A DNA stretch of 6,527 bases from Pseudomonadota bacterium (GTDB lineage: Bacteria; Pseudomonadota; Alphaproteobacteria; Rhizobiales; Xanthobacteraceae), in contig JAEYTJ010000058.1 in the NCBI GenBank assembly GCA_023434095.1, positions 1-6,527 on the forward strand, written 5' to 3'. Below, piece by piece: positions 1-5,944 of this stretch. The position numbers and the translations under genes are program-made. Positions within the stretch are counted from its first letter, which is position 1. Every line of letters begins with the position of its first letter. Under the pieces are notes generated by a model. The model was given only the letters and a program-made list of their open reading frames with translations. It was not told the DNA's origin and did no database searches.

Positions 1-36
1 CCCTGGAAGGAGGAGCGTTACTCCGACGAGGAGTGA
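1..36 (+). CDS. Possible 3' end of an unidentified gene (partial)
   Basis: Frame 1 reads PWKEERYSDEE and then TGA at 34-36, which would be an acidic C-terminal tail. The codons (CCC TGG AAG GAG GAG CGT TAC TCC GAC GAG GAG) fit the G/C-ending usage of the other genes here. Only eleven codons are visible and the reading frame cannot be followed upstream, so this may be chance. No family can be named from it. No plus-strand terminator is visible between the stop and the tRNA gene at 87. Confidence 0.3.
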   Translation, partial: PWKEERYSDEE

Positions 37-86
37 GCGCAATGGCGGTCGACGGGTCGCACGCGGGCAAGAGGGTCAGGGAGGGA

Positions 87-161
<75 letters not shown>

Positions 162-317
162 CCCGCCCGATCGCACCGACGGGTTCCGCCTGACGGGCGA
201 GAACGTGGGCGGTGCTTGTCGGTCGTGCCGGCAGGTCGGCCGGCGACGACAGGTTCTCTTGGCCGATGGCCGCCGTCCGGTCAAGACGGACGCGCGGCGG
301 TCGTGGCGGCTGGCGGC

Positions 318-812
318 CTACCGAGGAGCGCTGAAACTCGTCATCTTGCCTCCGCGGAAGCGGCATTCGGCATTCCAGAAGCCGGGCTTCGCACCGGGCT
401 TGATGACGTTGAAGGACAGCTTCACCACCTTCTCGCGGCCGGGAAGTACGACCTTGGCGGCGAGCTTGACAATTGGGTAGGCGGGCGCCGCCCGCGCGGC
501 CTTTTCGCAGTAATTGATGGCATCGCGATCCGAAATTTCTGCGGGAATCGGGCGCGGGTCCGGCTGCCAGGGGCCGGGAGGGTTCGGATAGGGCGGGGGC
601 GGGCGGTTCCGGTCGAGGGTGATGCGGCAGTCGGAATAGGCGCGCGTCCCCGGCGCCAGCCCCCAGGACCGGCATTTGGCGTCGTCGGCCTGGTCCGGCG
701 TCGGATAGGGCGGTGGATAGGACGGGGCGTAAGGCGGCGGCGGATAATACTGCGCGAAGGCGGGTGCGGCCATAACCAGTACCGCCGCTGCGGCTGAAAG
801 CAGCTGTTTCAA
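318..812 (-). CDS. Small proline-rich exported protein of unknown function
   Basis: The 164-residue product starts with a clear Sec signal peptide: MKQLL, then a hydrophobic Ala/Val/Leu stretch, ending AAPAFA, with likely cleavage after residue 20. A Tyr/Pro-rich segment (about 22-39) and a second Pro-rich segment (about 71-90) flank a motif of the form C-x3-G-x2-PGT-x2-Y-x2-C at residues 47-62, a pattern I recognise from many small exported proteobacterial proteins of unknown role. The C-terminal part (about 92-164) is less biased and carries Cys102 and Cys150. With Cys47 and Cys62 that makes four cysteines, which could form two disulfides in the periplasm. The start codon is TTG, chosen because a purine-rich GGGGGAGG lies six bases upstream and because the signal peptide begins there. 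No enzyme motif is visible. A long plus-strand frame across the same bases lacks any such features. Confidence 0.82.
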   Translation of the reverse strand: MKQLLSAAAAVLVMAAPAFAQYYPPPPYAPSYPPPYPTPDQADDAKCRSWGLAPGTRAYSDCRITLDRNRPPPPYPNPPGPWQPDPRPIPAEISDRDAINYCEKAARAAPAYPIVKLAAKVVLPGREKVVKLSFNVIKPGAKPGFWNAECRFRGGKMTSFSAPR

Positions 813-838
813 ATCGTTCCTCCCCCTGAGATTTCCTC

Positions 839-867
839 TGCCTGCGGCGGGGCGCGAAGGCTGTCAA
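839..867 (-). promoter_or_regulatory. Candidate promoter for the 318-812 gene
   Basis: A perfect TTGACA lies on the minus strand (complement of 862-867), 50 bp upstream of the TTG start at 812. At 17-bp spacing the -10 position reads CAGGCA, a poor match to TATAAT, so only the -35 half is convincing. The position is reasonable for a short leader ahead of the GGGGGAGG ribosome site. Confidence 0.28.
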
Positions 868-884
868 GCGGGTGGATCGATACG

Positions 885-908
885 CCGTCCGGACGAGGAC
901 GGTTTTTA
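885..908 (+). terminator. Orphan rho-independent terminator
   Basis: CCGTCC (885-890), loop GGACGA and GGACGG (897-902) form a six-pair GC-rich stem, followed directly by TTTTTA (903-908). This is the form of an intrinsic terminator for plus-strand transcription. No plus-strand gene lies upstream: the neighbouring gene at 318-812 is on the minus strand and starts at 812. The terminator might end an unannotated small RNA or stop transcripts running antisense into this region. The stem is short, so chance is possible. Confidence 0.5.
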
Positions 909-1256
909 GTTACCTGGCACCGGAGAGAGGGAGAGGCGCCAGAATAAGCGATTGTTCTGCTTTCGCGGCACGCGGCCTCTGTCGGCGGTTACCCTCGGCG
1001 GTACTTAATGGGCAGAGTGCGGCCATCATCCGTCGCGTCGCGACATCGGTACGATAGTCCTGCCCGGTCGATCTGACGCCGCGAAAGCCGGTCCACCCTT
1101 GAAATACCGACCTTCGCCATGAAACCAAGCAAAATACGCCATTGCGCGGAACGCGGCCTTCTGCGAGACGAATCCGTGGGAAGTCGTTCGCGACGTGCGT
1201 GCCAATTCCCCCCGCTGTGAGGATCACCACGGGCACGCCATTTGGGAGGCTGGACT

Positions 1257-1679
1257 ATGAAGGGATTTTGGGTCGGACTGGCGGCTTTGCTGCTGGCCGG
1301 CATGGCCGGCAGCGCGTCTGCCCAGACGATGAGCTATGCCGAAGCCGGGGCGCTGATCGCCAAGAGCTGCGGTCCTTCGATCGACAAGTTCTGCGCCAAG
1401 GACAATCTCGGCACCGGCGAGGTCCGCAACTGCCTGATGAAGCATCAGGATCAGGTGCCGCAGCAGTGCTTCGACGATTACGCGGCCGCGCGCGCTTCGA
1501 TCGCCAAGCGTCTTGCGGCGCAGGCCGACGCTTGGAATGTGTGCAACGCCAACATCCGCCAGGCGTGCGCCGGCGTTCAGCCGGGCGACGCCAACATCCT
1601 GACCTGCCTGCAGTCCGCGAGCAAGATGATCCGGCCGGCGTGTAAGGACATTCTGGTCGATGCCGGCTGGTGGCAGTGA
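1257..1679 (+). CDS. Exported cysteine-rich protein with two GLG1-type repeats
   Basis: The 140-residue product has a signal peptide (MKGFWVGLAALLLAGMAGSASA, cleavage near residue 22), so the mature protein is periplasmic or secreted. It contains eight cysteines at 38, 46, 59, 71 and 96, 104, 117, 129. Both groups have the same spacing, C-x7-C-x12-C-x11-C, offset by 58 residues. The first repeat (C..SIDKFC...GTGEVRNCLMKHQDQVPQQC) has the look of the cysteine-rich GLG1/FGF-receptor repeat family (Pfam Cys_rich_FGFR), whose bacterial members have no known function to my knowledge. The second repeat keeps the cysteines but is otherwise divergent. The ATG at 1257 is preferred over an in-frame TTG at 1242 because GGGAGG sits seven bases before the ATG and the signal peptide begins there. 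Its stop is 34 bp from the OmpA-like gene, suggesting one transcript. Confidence 0.88.
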   Translation: MKGFWVGLAALLLAGMAGSASAQTMSYAEAGALIAKSCGPSIDKFCAKDNLGTGEVRNCLMKHQDQVPQQCFDDYAAARASIAKRLAAQADAWNVCNANIRQACAGVQPGDANILTCLQSASKMIRPACKDILVDAGWWQ

Positions 1680-1713
1680 CGGAACGGCGAAACGCTAGGG
1701 AAAGAGACAGATC

Positions 1714-2343
1714 ATGACCCGTATCACCCGTTTCGTCGGCGGGCTCGCCCTCGCCGCCGTGCTCGCCGCGCCGCTTGCCGGCACCGCGACTGCGCAGACC
1801 GCCGATTCCGACGCGCAGATCATGCGGGGCCTGTCGCAGGCCACCATGTTCGACCCGTCGCTCACCGCCCAGGTGCTGCGCCAGATGGCGCAGGACGCCG
1901 TCAACAAGAACCTGCCGCTGACGCTGGACAAGTCCGAGATCGCCAAGCGCCTCGACAAGCTGGCGCAGATCACCGTGCAGATCCAGTTCGCGCTCGGCTC
2001 GGACATCATCCGCCCCGAATCCTACGCGACGCTGGGTTCCATCGCTGATGCGATGCACCACCCGATCCTGACGAACTACAAGTTCATCGTGGTCGGCAAC
2101 ACCGACACGACCGGCACGCGCGCCTTCAACCTGAAGCTCAGCCAGGAGCGCGCCAACGCCATTGTGCAGGCGCTGGTGACGGTGTTCGGCATTTCGCCGG
2201 ACCGCCTGGAGGCCGTCGGCCTCGGCCAGGAGGCACTGCAGGTGCCCTCCAAGCCGCAGGACCCGATCAACCGCCGGGTGCAGATCTTCACGATCGGCAC
2301 CGTCGGCCCGATGGGCAATCCGGTTCCGACCGCCGCTCCCTGA
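1714..2343 (+). CDS. Exported OmpA-C-like (OmpA/MotB family) protein
   Basis: The 209-residue product has a signal peptide (residues 1 to about 28, ending ATAQ) with no lipobox cysteine, so it is probably soluble in the periplasm rather than lipid-anchored. Residues about 30-85 form a helical linker. An OmpA-C-like domain spans about 87-195: QIQFALGSDIIRPES, VVGNTDTTG (128-134), LSQERA (142-147), GLGQEAL and NRRVQI (186-191). In Acinetobacter OmpA an Asp and an Arg 15 residues apart bind diaminopimelate of peptidoglycan; here D131 and R146 fall at the matching places. GNTD replaces the more usual GHTD. There is no N-terminal beta-barrel, so this is not a porin. The start is ATG with AGGGAAAGAG upstream. 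The 34-bp gap after the cysteine-rich gene suggests co-transcription, so both may act in the envelope; that link is inferred. Confidence 0.93.
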   Translation: MTRITRFVGGLALAAVLAAPLAGTATAQTADSDAQIMRGLSQATMFDPSLTAQVLRQMAQDAVNKNLPLTLDKSEIAKRLDKLAQITVQIQFALGSDIIRPESYATLGSIADAMHHPILTNYKFIVVGNTDTTGTRAFNLKLSQERANAIVQALVTVFGISPDRLEAVGLGQEALQVPSKPQDPINRRVQIFTIGTVGPMGNPVPTAAP

Positions 2344-2372
2344 GGGGGACGCTCGTTTTTTCCTGTGATAGG

Positions 2373-2412
2373 AAGCCGGCCGGAGCCTCGCGCACCGGCC
2401 GGCTTTGCTTTT
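2373..2412 (+). terminator. Rho-independent terminator after the OmpA-like gene
   Basis: A perfect 11-bp stem, AAGCCGGCCGG (2373-2383) with CCGGCCGGCTT (2395-2405), surrounds an 11-nt loop and is followed by a T-rich tail (TTTGCTTTT). It begins 30 bp after the stop at 2343 and closes the 1257-2343 transcription unit. Its tail ends only 38 bp before the Rid-family start, leaving little room for a separate promoter downstream of it. Confidence 0.87.
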
Positions 2413-2450
2413 GGCCGCCCCATTTCCCTTCACAGCCAGAGTTGCAGCAG

Positions 2451-2792
2451 ATGAGCATCACGAGAATCGAAGTCGGTCCACGCATGAGCGAGGCCGTGGT
2501 CCACGGGTCGGTCGTGTATCTTGCCGGACAGGTTGCCAAGGGCGACAGCGTGACGGCGCAGACGCAGGCCGTGCTCGCCCAGATCGATGCGCTGCTGGCG
2601 CAGGCCGGCACCGACAAGACCAAGCTGCTGACTGCCACCATCTATCTCGCCGACATCGCCACTTTCGCCGAGATGAACGCGGTGTGGGACACGTGGGTGT
2701 CCGCCGGCAACACGCCCGCCCGCGCGACCGTCGAAGCGGCTTTGGCGACGCCGGAATACAAGGTCGAGATCGTCGTCAAGGCGGCGATCTGA
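2451..2792 (+). CDS. RidA/YjgF family protein, YoaB-like
   Basis: The 113-residue product is a single Rid domain filling the whole protein. Rid proteins are cytosolic trimers; the RidA subgroup hydrolyses reactive enamine/imine intermediates released by PLP enzymes, while other subgroups have no settled substrate. The pattern here (MSITRIEVGPRMSEAVVHG..., ATIYLADIATFAEMNAVWDTWVSAGNTPAR, YKVEIVVKAAI) is closest to E. coli YoaB as I remember it. Arg91 in NTPAR matches the carboxylate-binding Arg105 of RidA. The ATG at 2451 is chosen over an in-frame TTG at 2442 because the family starts at this point; the ribosome site is weak (CAGAG only). It lies between two terminators and so looks monocistronic. 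Its substrate cannot be told from the sequence, and deaminase activity should not be assumed for this subgroup. Confidence 0.92.
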   Translation: MSITRIEVGPRMSEAVVHGSVVYLAGQVAKGDSVTAQTQAVLAQIDALLAQAGTDKTKLLTATIYLADIATFAEMNAVWDTWVSAGNTPARATVEAALATPEYKVEIVVKAAI

Positions 2793-2837
2793 CCGGCGAC
2801 GATGCCCGCCGCTCGCCGAGTGGCAAGGCGCCAATAG

Positions 2838-2875
2838 AAAAAGGCCCCGTCGCAGGACGGGGCCTTTCCTTTTTT
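2838..2875. terminator. Bidirectional rho-independent terminator
   Basis: A perfect 12-bp stem (AAAGGCCCCGTC at 2840-2851, GACGGGGCCTTT at 2856-2867) closes a GCAG loop. On the plus strand it runs into TCCTTTTTT; on the minus strand the flanking A-run (2838-2842) becomes a T-tract. It lies between the convergent Rid-family gene (stop 2792) and transporter gene (stop 2911) and can serve both. Confidence 0.93.
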
Positions 2876-2910
2876 AGATTTCCGTCCGAAGGACGGTGCC
2901 GGGACGCGGC

Positions 2911-4584
2911 TCAGTGCCAGTTGTCGAGGTCGCGCTTATTGGTCTCCGGCGCCAGAACGAGGCCGATGACGAAGGTCGCGAGGGCGACGATGATCGGGTA
3001 CCAGAGGCCGTAATAGATGTCGCCGGTGGCCGCCACCATGGCGAAGGCCGTGGTGGGCAGGAAGCCGCCAAACCAGCCATTGCCGATGTGATAGGGCAGC
3101 GACATGGCGGTGTAGCGGATACGGGTCGGGAACAGTTCGACCAGCCAGGCCGCGATCGGGCCGTAGACCATGGTGACGAACAGCACCAGGATGGTCAGCA
3201 GCAGCACCACCATGGGTGTGTTGATCTCGGCGGGATCGGCCTTGGCGGGATAGCCGGCGGCGCGGATCGCCTCGGTCATGCTGGCGATGAAAGCGTCACT
3301 CTGGGCCTTCATCGCCGCCGCGTCCAGAGCGACGCCGCTGAACGAGGGGATCACCTTGTCGCCGACCTTGATGCTGGCGACCGTTCCAGCCGGCGCCGCC
3401 TCGTTCGAGTAGTTCACCGAGTTGCGCGCCAGGAACGACTTGGCGATGTCGCAGGAGGTGACGAACTTCGACGTGCCCACCGGATTGAACTGGAACGAGC
3501 ATTCGGCCGGATTGGCGACGACGGTGACCGGAGACGTGGCCTGAGCCCGCTCCAGCGCCGGGTTGGCAAAGTGGGTGATGGCGGCGAAGATCGGGAAGTA
3601 GGTCAGCGCCGCAATGAGGCAGCCGCCGAGGATGATCGGCTTGCGGCCGATCTTGTCGGAGAGCCAGCCGAACACGATGAAGAACGGCGTGCCGATCAGC
3701 AGCGAGATTGCGATCAGGACGTTGGCGGTCCAGCCGTCGACCTTCAGCGTCTGGGTGAGGAAAAACAGCGCGTAGAACTGTCCGGTGTACCAGACGACGG
3801 CCTGGCCGGCGGTGCCACCGAACAGCGCGATGAGGCCGACCTTGGCGTTCTCCCAGCGGCCGAAAGCCTCGGTGAGGGGCGCCTTCGAGGTCTTGCCCTC
3901 TTCCTTCATCTTCTTGAAGACGGGCGATTCGTTCAGCGTCAGACGGATCCAGACCGACACGGCGAGCAGCAGGATCGACACGAGGAAGGGGATACGCCAG
4001 CCCCAGTCGGCGAATGCGGCTTCGCCGAGATAGGTGCGGGTGCCAAGGATGACCAGCAGCGACAGGAACAGTCCGAGCGTCGCCGTGGTCTGGATCCAGG
4101 AGGTGTAGAAGCCGCGCCGCCCATTGGGGGCATGTTCCGCGACATAGGTGGCGGCGCCGCCATACTCGCCACCCAGCGCCAGGCCCTGGAACAGGCGGAG
4201 AATGATCAGGATGACCGGCGCGGCAATGCCCCAGCTCGCGTAGTTCGGCAGGATGCCGACGACGAAGGTCGAGGCGCCCATCAGCAGAATGGTGATGAGG
4301 AAGGTGTATTTGCGGCCGACGAGGTCGCCGAGCCGGCCGAAGACGATGGCACCGAACGGGCGCACCGCGAAGCCGGCGGCGAAGGCCATGAGGGCGAAGA
4401 TGAAGGCGGCCGTCGGGTTGACGCCCGAGAAGAACTGGGCGGCGATGATCGCCGAGAGCGAGCCGTAGAGATAGAAATCATACCATTCGAAGACGGTGCC
4501 GAGCGAAGAGGCGAAGATGACCTTCTTCTCCTCGCGTGTCATGGGAGCCGCCTTTCCGGCGGGCACCGCAGTGGTTACGCTCAT
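2911..4584 (-). CDS. MHS-family major facilitator (metabolite:H+ symporter) with enlarged periplasmic loop
   Basis: The 557-residue product is an inner-membrane transporter with about 12 predicted helices. Family marks of the MHS group (ProP, KgtP, ShiA relatives) are FEWYDFYLYG (32-41), the cytoplasmic loop 2-3 motif GRLGDLVGRK (83-92), RLFQGLALGGEYGGA (130-144), its second-half copy GWLSDKIGRK (306-315), and ELFPTRIRYTAMSLPYHIGNG after helix 10. MHS members typically carry organic acids or compatible solutes by proton symport; the substrate cannot be named here. Typical members are about 430-450 residues. The excess is a segment of about 120 residues (338-457) between helices 9 and 10, predicted periplasmic, with Cys362 and Cys378. 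The start at 4584 (MSVTTAV) has GGGGAAGGG seven to twelve bases upstream; an in-frame extension to 4644 would run through the inverted repeats upstream and is rejected. Transcription ends at the shared terminator. Confidence 0.93.
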   Translation of the reverse strand: MSVTTAVPAGKAAPMTREEKKVIFASSLGTVFEWYDFYLYGSLSAIIAAQFFSGVNPTAAFIFALMAFAAGFAVRPFGAIVFGRLGDLVGRKYTFLITILLMGASTFVVGILPNYASWGIAAPVILIILRLFQGLALGGEYGGAATYVAEHAPNGRRGFYTSWIQTTATLGLFLSLLVILGTRTYLGEAAFADWGWRIPFLVSILLLAVSVWIRLTLNESPVFKKMKEEGKTSKAPLTEAFGRWENAKVGLIALFGGTAGQAVVWYTGQFYALFFLTQTLKVDGWTANVLIAISLLIGTPFFIVFGWLSDKIGRKPIILGGCLIAALTYFPIFAAITHFANPALERAQATSPVTVVANPAECSFQFNPVGTSKFVTSCDIAKSFLARNSVNYSNEAAPAGTVASIKVGDKVIPSFSGVALDAAAMKAQSDAFIASMTEAIRAAGYPAKADPAEINTPMVVLLLTILVLFVTMVYGPIAAWLVELFPTRIRYTAMSLPYHIGNGWFGGFLPTTAFAMVAATGDIYYGLWYPIIVALATFVIGLVLAPETNKRDLDNWH

Positions 4585-4624
4585 GTGTTTCCCTTCCCCA
4601 AAGTTAGGTCGCGCCAACGCAGTG

Positions 4625-4650
4625 ACGTGCGAGATCAATCGCACGTGCGA
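4625..4650. promoter_or_regulatory. Candidate operator: overlapping inverted repeats before the transporter gene
   Basis: ACGTGCGA (4625-4632), spacer GATCAA and TCGCACGT (4639-4646) make a perfect inverted repeat with 8-bp arms. The right arm also belongs to a perfect 12-bp palindrome, TCGCACGTGCGA (4639-4650). The half-site GTGCGA or its complement therefore occurs three times in 24 bp. The array lies 41-66 bp upstream of the transporter ATG, where a repressor or activator would bind. A further palindrome, GCTCGAACGAGC, follows at 4659-4670. No convincing -35/-10 pair is visible, and the regulator is unknown. Confidence 0.55.
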
Positions 4651-4869
4651 TAAGACCAGCTCGAACGAGCCGCCGGTGTGATGGCCGAGTTTTGGGAGTC
4701 CCTGCGGGGAACGCCTTACGCTCGGGCTGTCTCCTCCCGGAGGCGGCCCACCACGACGGGCGCGGCGCCTTTCCCCGGTGTCCTTGGCGCGCGGAATTCT
4801 TCGATTCCGTCGCTTGCCTCAGCGGAGAGTGGCGAAAGCGAGGCGGTTTGACGATTGGCAATTGGTCGT

Positions 4870-4898
4870 AAACTGCCGCTTATGTTGCGTTGCGGCAG
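4870..4898 (-). terminator. Weak candidate terminator for rlmB
   Basis: On the minus strand CTGCCGC and GCGGCAG (complement of 4892-4898 and 4873-4879) form a 7-bp stem with a 12-nt loop, followed by only TTT before the tract is broken. It lies about 50 bp beyond the rlmB stop. The loop is large and the T-tract short, so termination here may be inefficient or rho-dependent. Confidence 0.3.
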
Positions 4899-4945
4899 AA
4901 AAACCCGTCAGGCCGAAGTAAAGAGCTGCTGCGCGAGCCCCGCCT

Positions 4946-5767
4946 TCAGGCCGTTGCGCCGATGGCGCGCCGGGCGATGTAGAGCGCGAGCGCGGCGGCG
5001 TTCGACACGTTCAGGCTGACGATGGCGCCGGGAAGGTCGATGCGCGCGAGCGTGTCGCAGGTCTGGCGCGTCAGCTGGCGCAGACCCTTGCCCTCGGCCC
5101 CCAGCACCAGCGCCACGGGCGCGGCGAGGGGGGTGTCGACGAGATCGGCCGGGCCTTCGCTGTCGAGGCCGACGACCTGCACGCCGTTCTGCTTCAGTTC
5201 ATCCAGCGCCCGCGCCAGATTGCCGACGAAGCAGAAGGGCACGTGCTCCAGCCCGCCGCTTGCGCTCTTCGCGAGCACGCCCGTTGCCGCAGGGCTGTGG
5301 CGCGCGGTGGTGACGATGGCCCCGACCTTGAGCGCCGCCGCGGAGCGGACGATAGCGCCGACATTGTGCGGATCGGTGATCTGGTCGAGTACCAGCAGCA
5401 GGTCGCATTCCGCCGCCTTGGCGAGGCTGAGGGAGGGCAGGGGATCGCATTCGGCGAGCATGCCCTGATGCACCGCGTCGGGATCGAGCAGCCGGTCGAT
5501 CTCACCGGGGCGAACGATCTCGGGGGCGAGGCGGGGCGGAATGCCCTCCTCCTCCAGCCGGCGGGCGGCATTCTCGGTCAGCATCAGCCGGCGCAGCTTG
5601 CGGCGCGGATTGCGCAACGCCTCGACCACGCTGTGCCAGCCATAGAGGATCGCGACATCGTCCGGCCATGCGCCGAAGGGGCGGCCGGCGGGGCGCGGAC
5701 GGGGCTGGCGCGGGCGGCCCGCGGAGGGCTTGGGACGGCCGGGCAGGCGGCTGGAGCGATCGTTCAT
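4946..5767 (-). CDS. rlmB: 23S rRNA (guanosine-2'-O-)-methyltransferase RlmB, TrmH/SPOUT family
   Basis: The product transfers a methyl group from S-adenosylmethionine to a ribose 2'-OH in 23S rRNA (Gm2251 in E. coli). The 273-residue protein has an L30e-like N-terminal domain (YGWHSVVEAL at 42-51, HQG at 100-102) and a C-terminal SPOUT trefoil-knot domain with all three motifs: DPHNVGAIVRSA (132-143; N135, R141), LVLGAEGKGL (220-229; E225) and LPGAIVSLNVSNAAALALY (245-263; S251, N253). About 35 residues at the N terminus are basic and Arg/Pro/Gly-rich (LPGRPKPSAGRPRQPRPRP...), an extension that accounts for the excess over the 243-residue E. coli enzyme. The ATG at 5767 has AGAAGG four bases upstream; the in-frame ATG at 5782 has no such site. 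Another TrmH-family specificity is possible but the full-length match favours RlmB. It is divergent from the tRNA/tuf unit. Confidence 0.92.
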   Translation of the reverse strand: MNDRSSRLPGRPKPSAGRPRQPRPRPAGRPFGAWPDDVAILYGWHSVVEALRNPRRKLRRLMLTENAARRLEEEGIPPRLAPEIVRPGEIDRLLDPDAVHQGMLAECDPLPSLSLAKAAECDLLLVLDQITDPHNVGAIVRSAAALKVGAIVTTARHSPAATGVLAKSASGGLEHVPFCFVGNLARALDELKQNGVQVVGLDSEGPADLVDTPLAAPVALVLGAEGKGLRQLTRQTCDTLARIDLPGAIVSLNVSNAAALALYIARRAIGATA

Positions 5768-5847
5768 GCAGCCTTCTGTCATGGCGCGGGCTGGTTGGCA
5801 ATTTCAGCCGGCGGCATTTGCCCGCACGATTCATCGTTTCGGGCGGA

Positions 5848-5894
5848 CTTCGATTCGAAGCGGGTGGACCGGGCAGCGAAAGGCTGGACCGGGC
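5848..5894. repeat. Palindrome plus 10-bp direct repeat between rlmB and the tRNA promoter
   Basis: CTTCGA-T-TCGAAG (5848-5860) is a perfect inverted repeat. TGGACCGGGC occurs twice, at 5865-5874 and 5885-5894, spaced exactly 20 bp, close to two helical turns. All lie between the divergent rlmB gene and the promoter at 5945, so binding by a regulator is possible. The region is GC-rich and the repeat could be coincidence. Confidence 0.4.
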
Positions 5895-5944
5895 GGCAGG
5901 CGCGCCGGCATCCACAGCCTCCTCCGGGTATCGGGGCCACGGGG

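Larger units (their letters stand above)
813..1256. other. Divergent intergenic region, 444 bp, without a supported gene
   Basis: This region separates two genes transcribed away from each other, so it should hold both their promoters. Beyond the candidate -35 at 862-867 and the terminator at 885-908 it shows a TCGGCGGT direct repeat (982-989 and 995-1002), TTGAAA at 1099-1104 without a good -10 partner, and one GANTC site (GAATC, near 1170), the sequence methylated by CcrM in many alphaproteobacteria. It is visibly less GC-biased than the coding DNA. Open frames here have no ribosome site, recognisable motif or coding-like composition. I find no tRNA or known RNA fold. Confidence 0.6.
4585..4945. 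other. Intergenic region between rlmB and the transporter, 361 bp
   Basis: Both flanking genes run leftward, so this region holds the end of the rlmB transcript and the transporter's control region. The left part carries the transporter ribosome site, the inverted-repeat cluster at 4625-4650 and the palindrome at 4659-4670. The middle has another inverted repeat, CGGAAT-6-ATTCCG, at 4792-4809. The right part has the CTGCCGC/GCGGCAG hairpin at 4873-4898. Short open frames here are Arg/Pro/Ser-rich and without motifs. I see no gene or RNA. Confidence 0.6.

Noticed and set aside
270..300. Imperfect hairpin and TTGACC on the minus strand between the 318-812 gene and tRNA-Thr
   Set aside because: No T-tract, so not an intrinsic terminator; no acceptable -10 at 17-bp spacing, so the tRNA-Thr promoter is not supported there.
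216..797. 193-codon plus-strand frame over the 318-812 gene
   Set aside because: Gly/Arg-rich with no ribosome site or motif, while the minus strand shows a signal peptide, paired cysteines and a good ribosome site.
910..1303. Minus-strand frames (up to 108 codons) in the divergent intergenic region
   Set aside because: No ribosome site, no motif and mixed composition; one runs over the start and ribosome site of the 1257 gene.
1255..2433. 392-codon minus-strand open frame across the cysteine-rich and OmpA-like genes
   Set aside because: It spans two unrelated genes, their gap and a terminator, and its product is Arg/Ser/His-rich without motifs; a high-GC shadow.
2896..4653. 585-codon plus-strand open frame antisense to the transporter gene
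   Set aside because: It mirrors the transporter's codon bias, encodes a low-complexity Asp/Glu/Arg/Gly/His-rich chain with no motif or membrane segment, and the opposite strand encodes a clear MHS transporter.
4604..4861. 85-codon minus-strand frame between rlmB and the transporter
   Set aside because: Arg/Pro/Ser-rich, no ribosome site, crosses the operator-like repeats.
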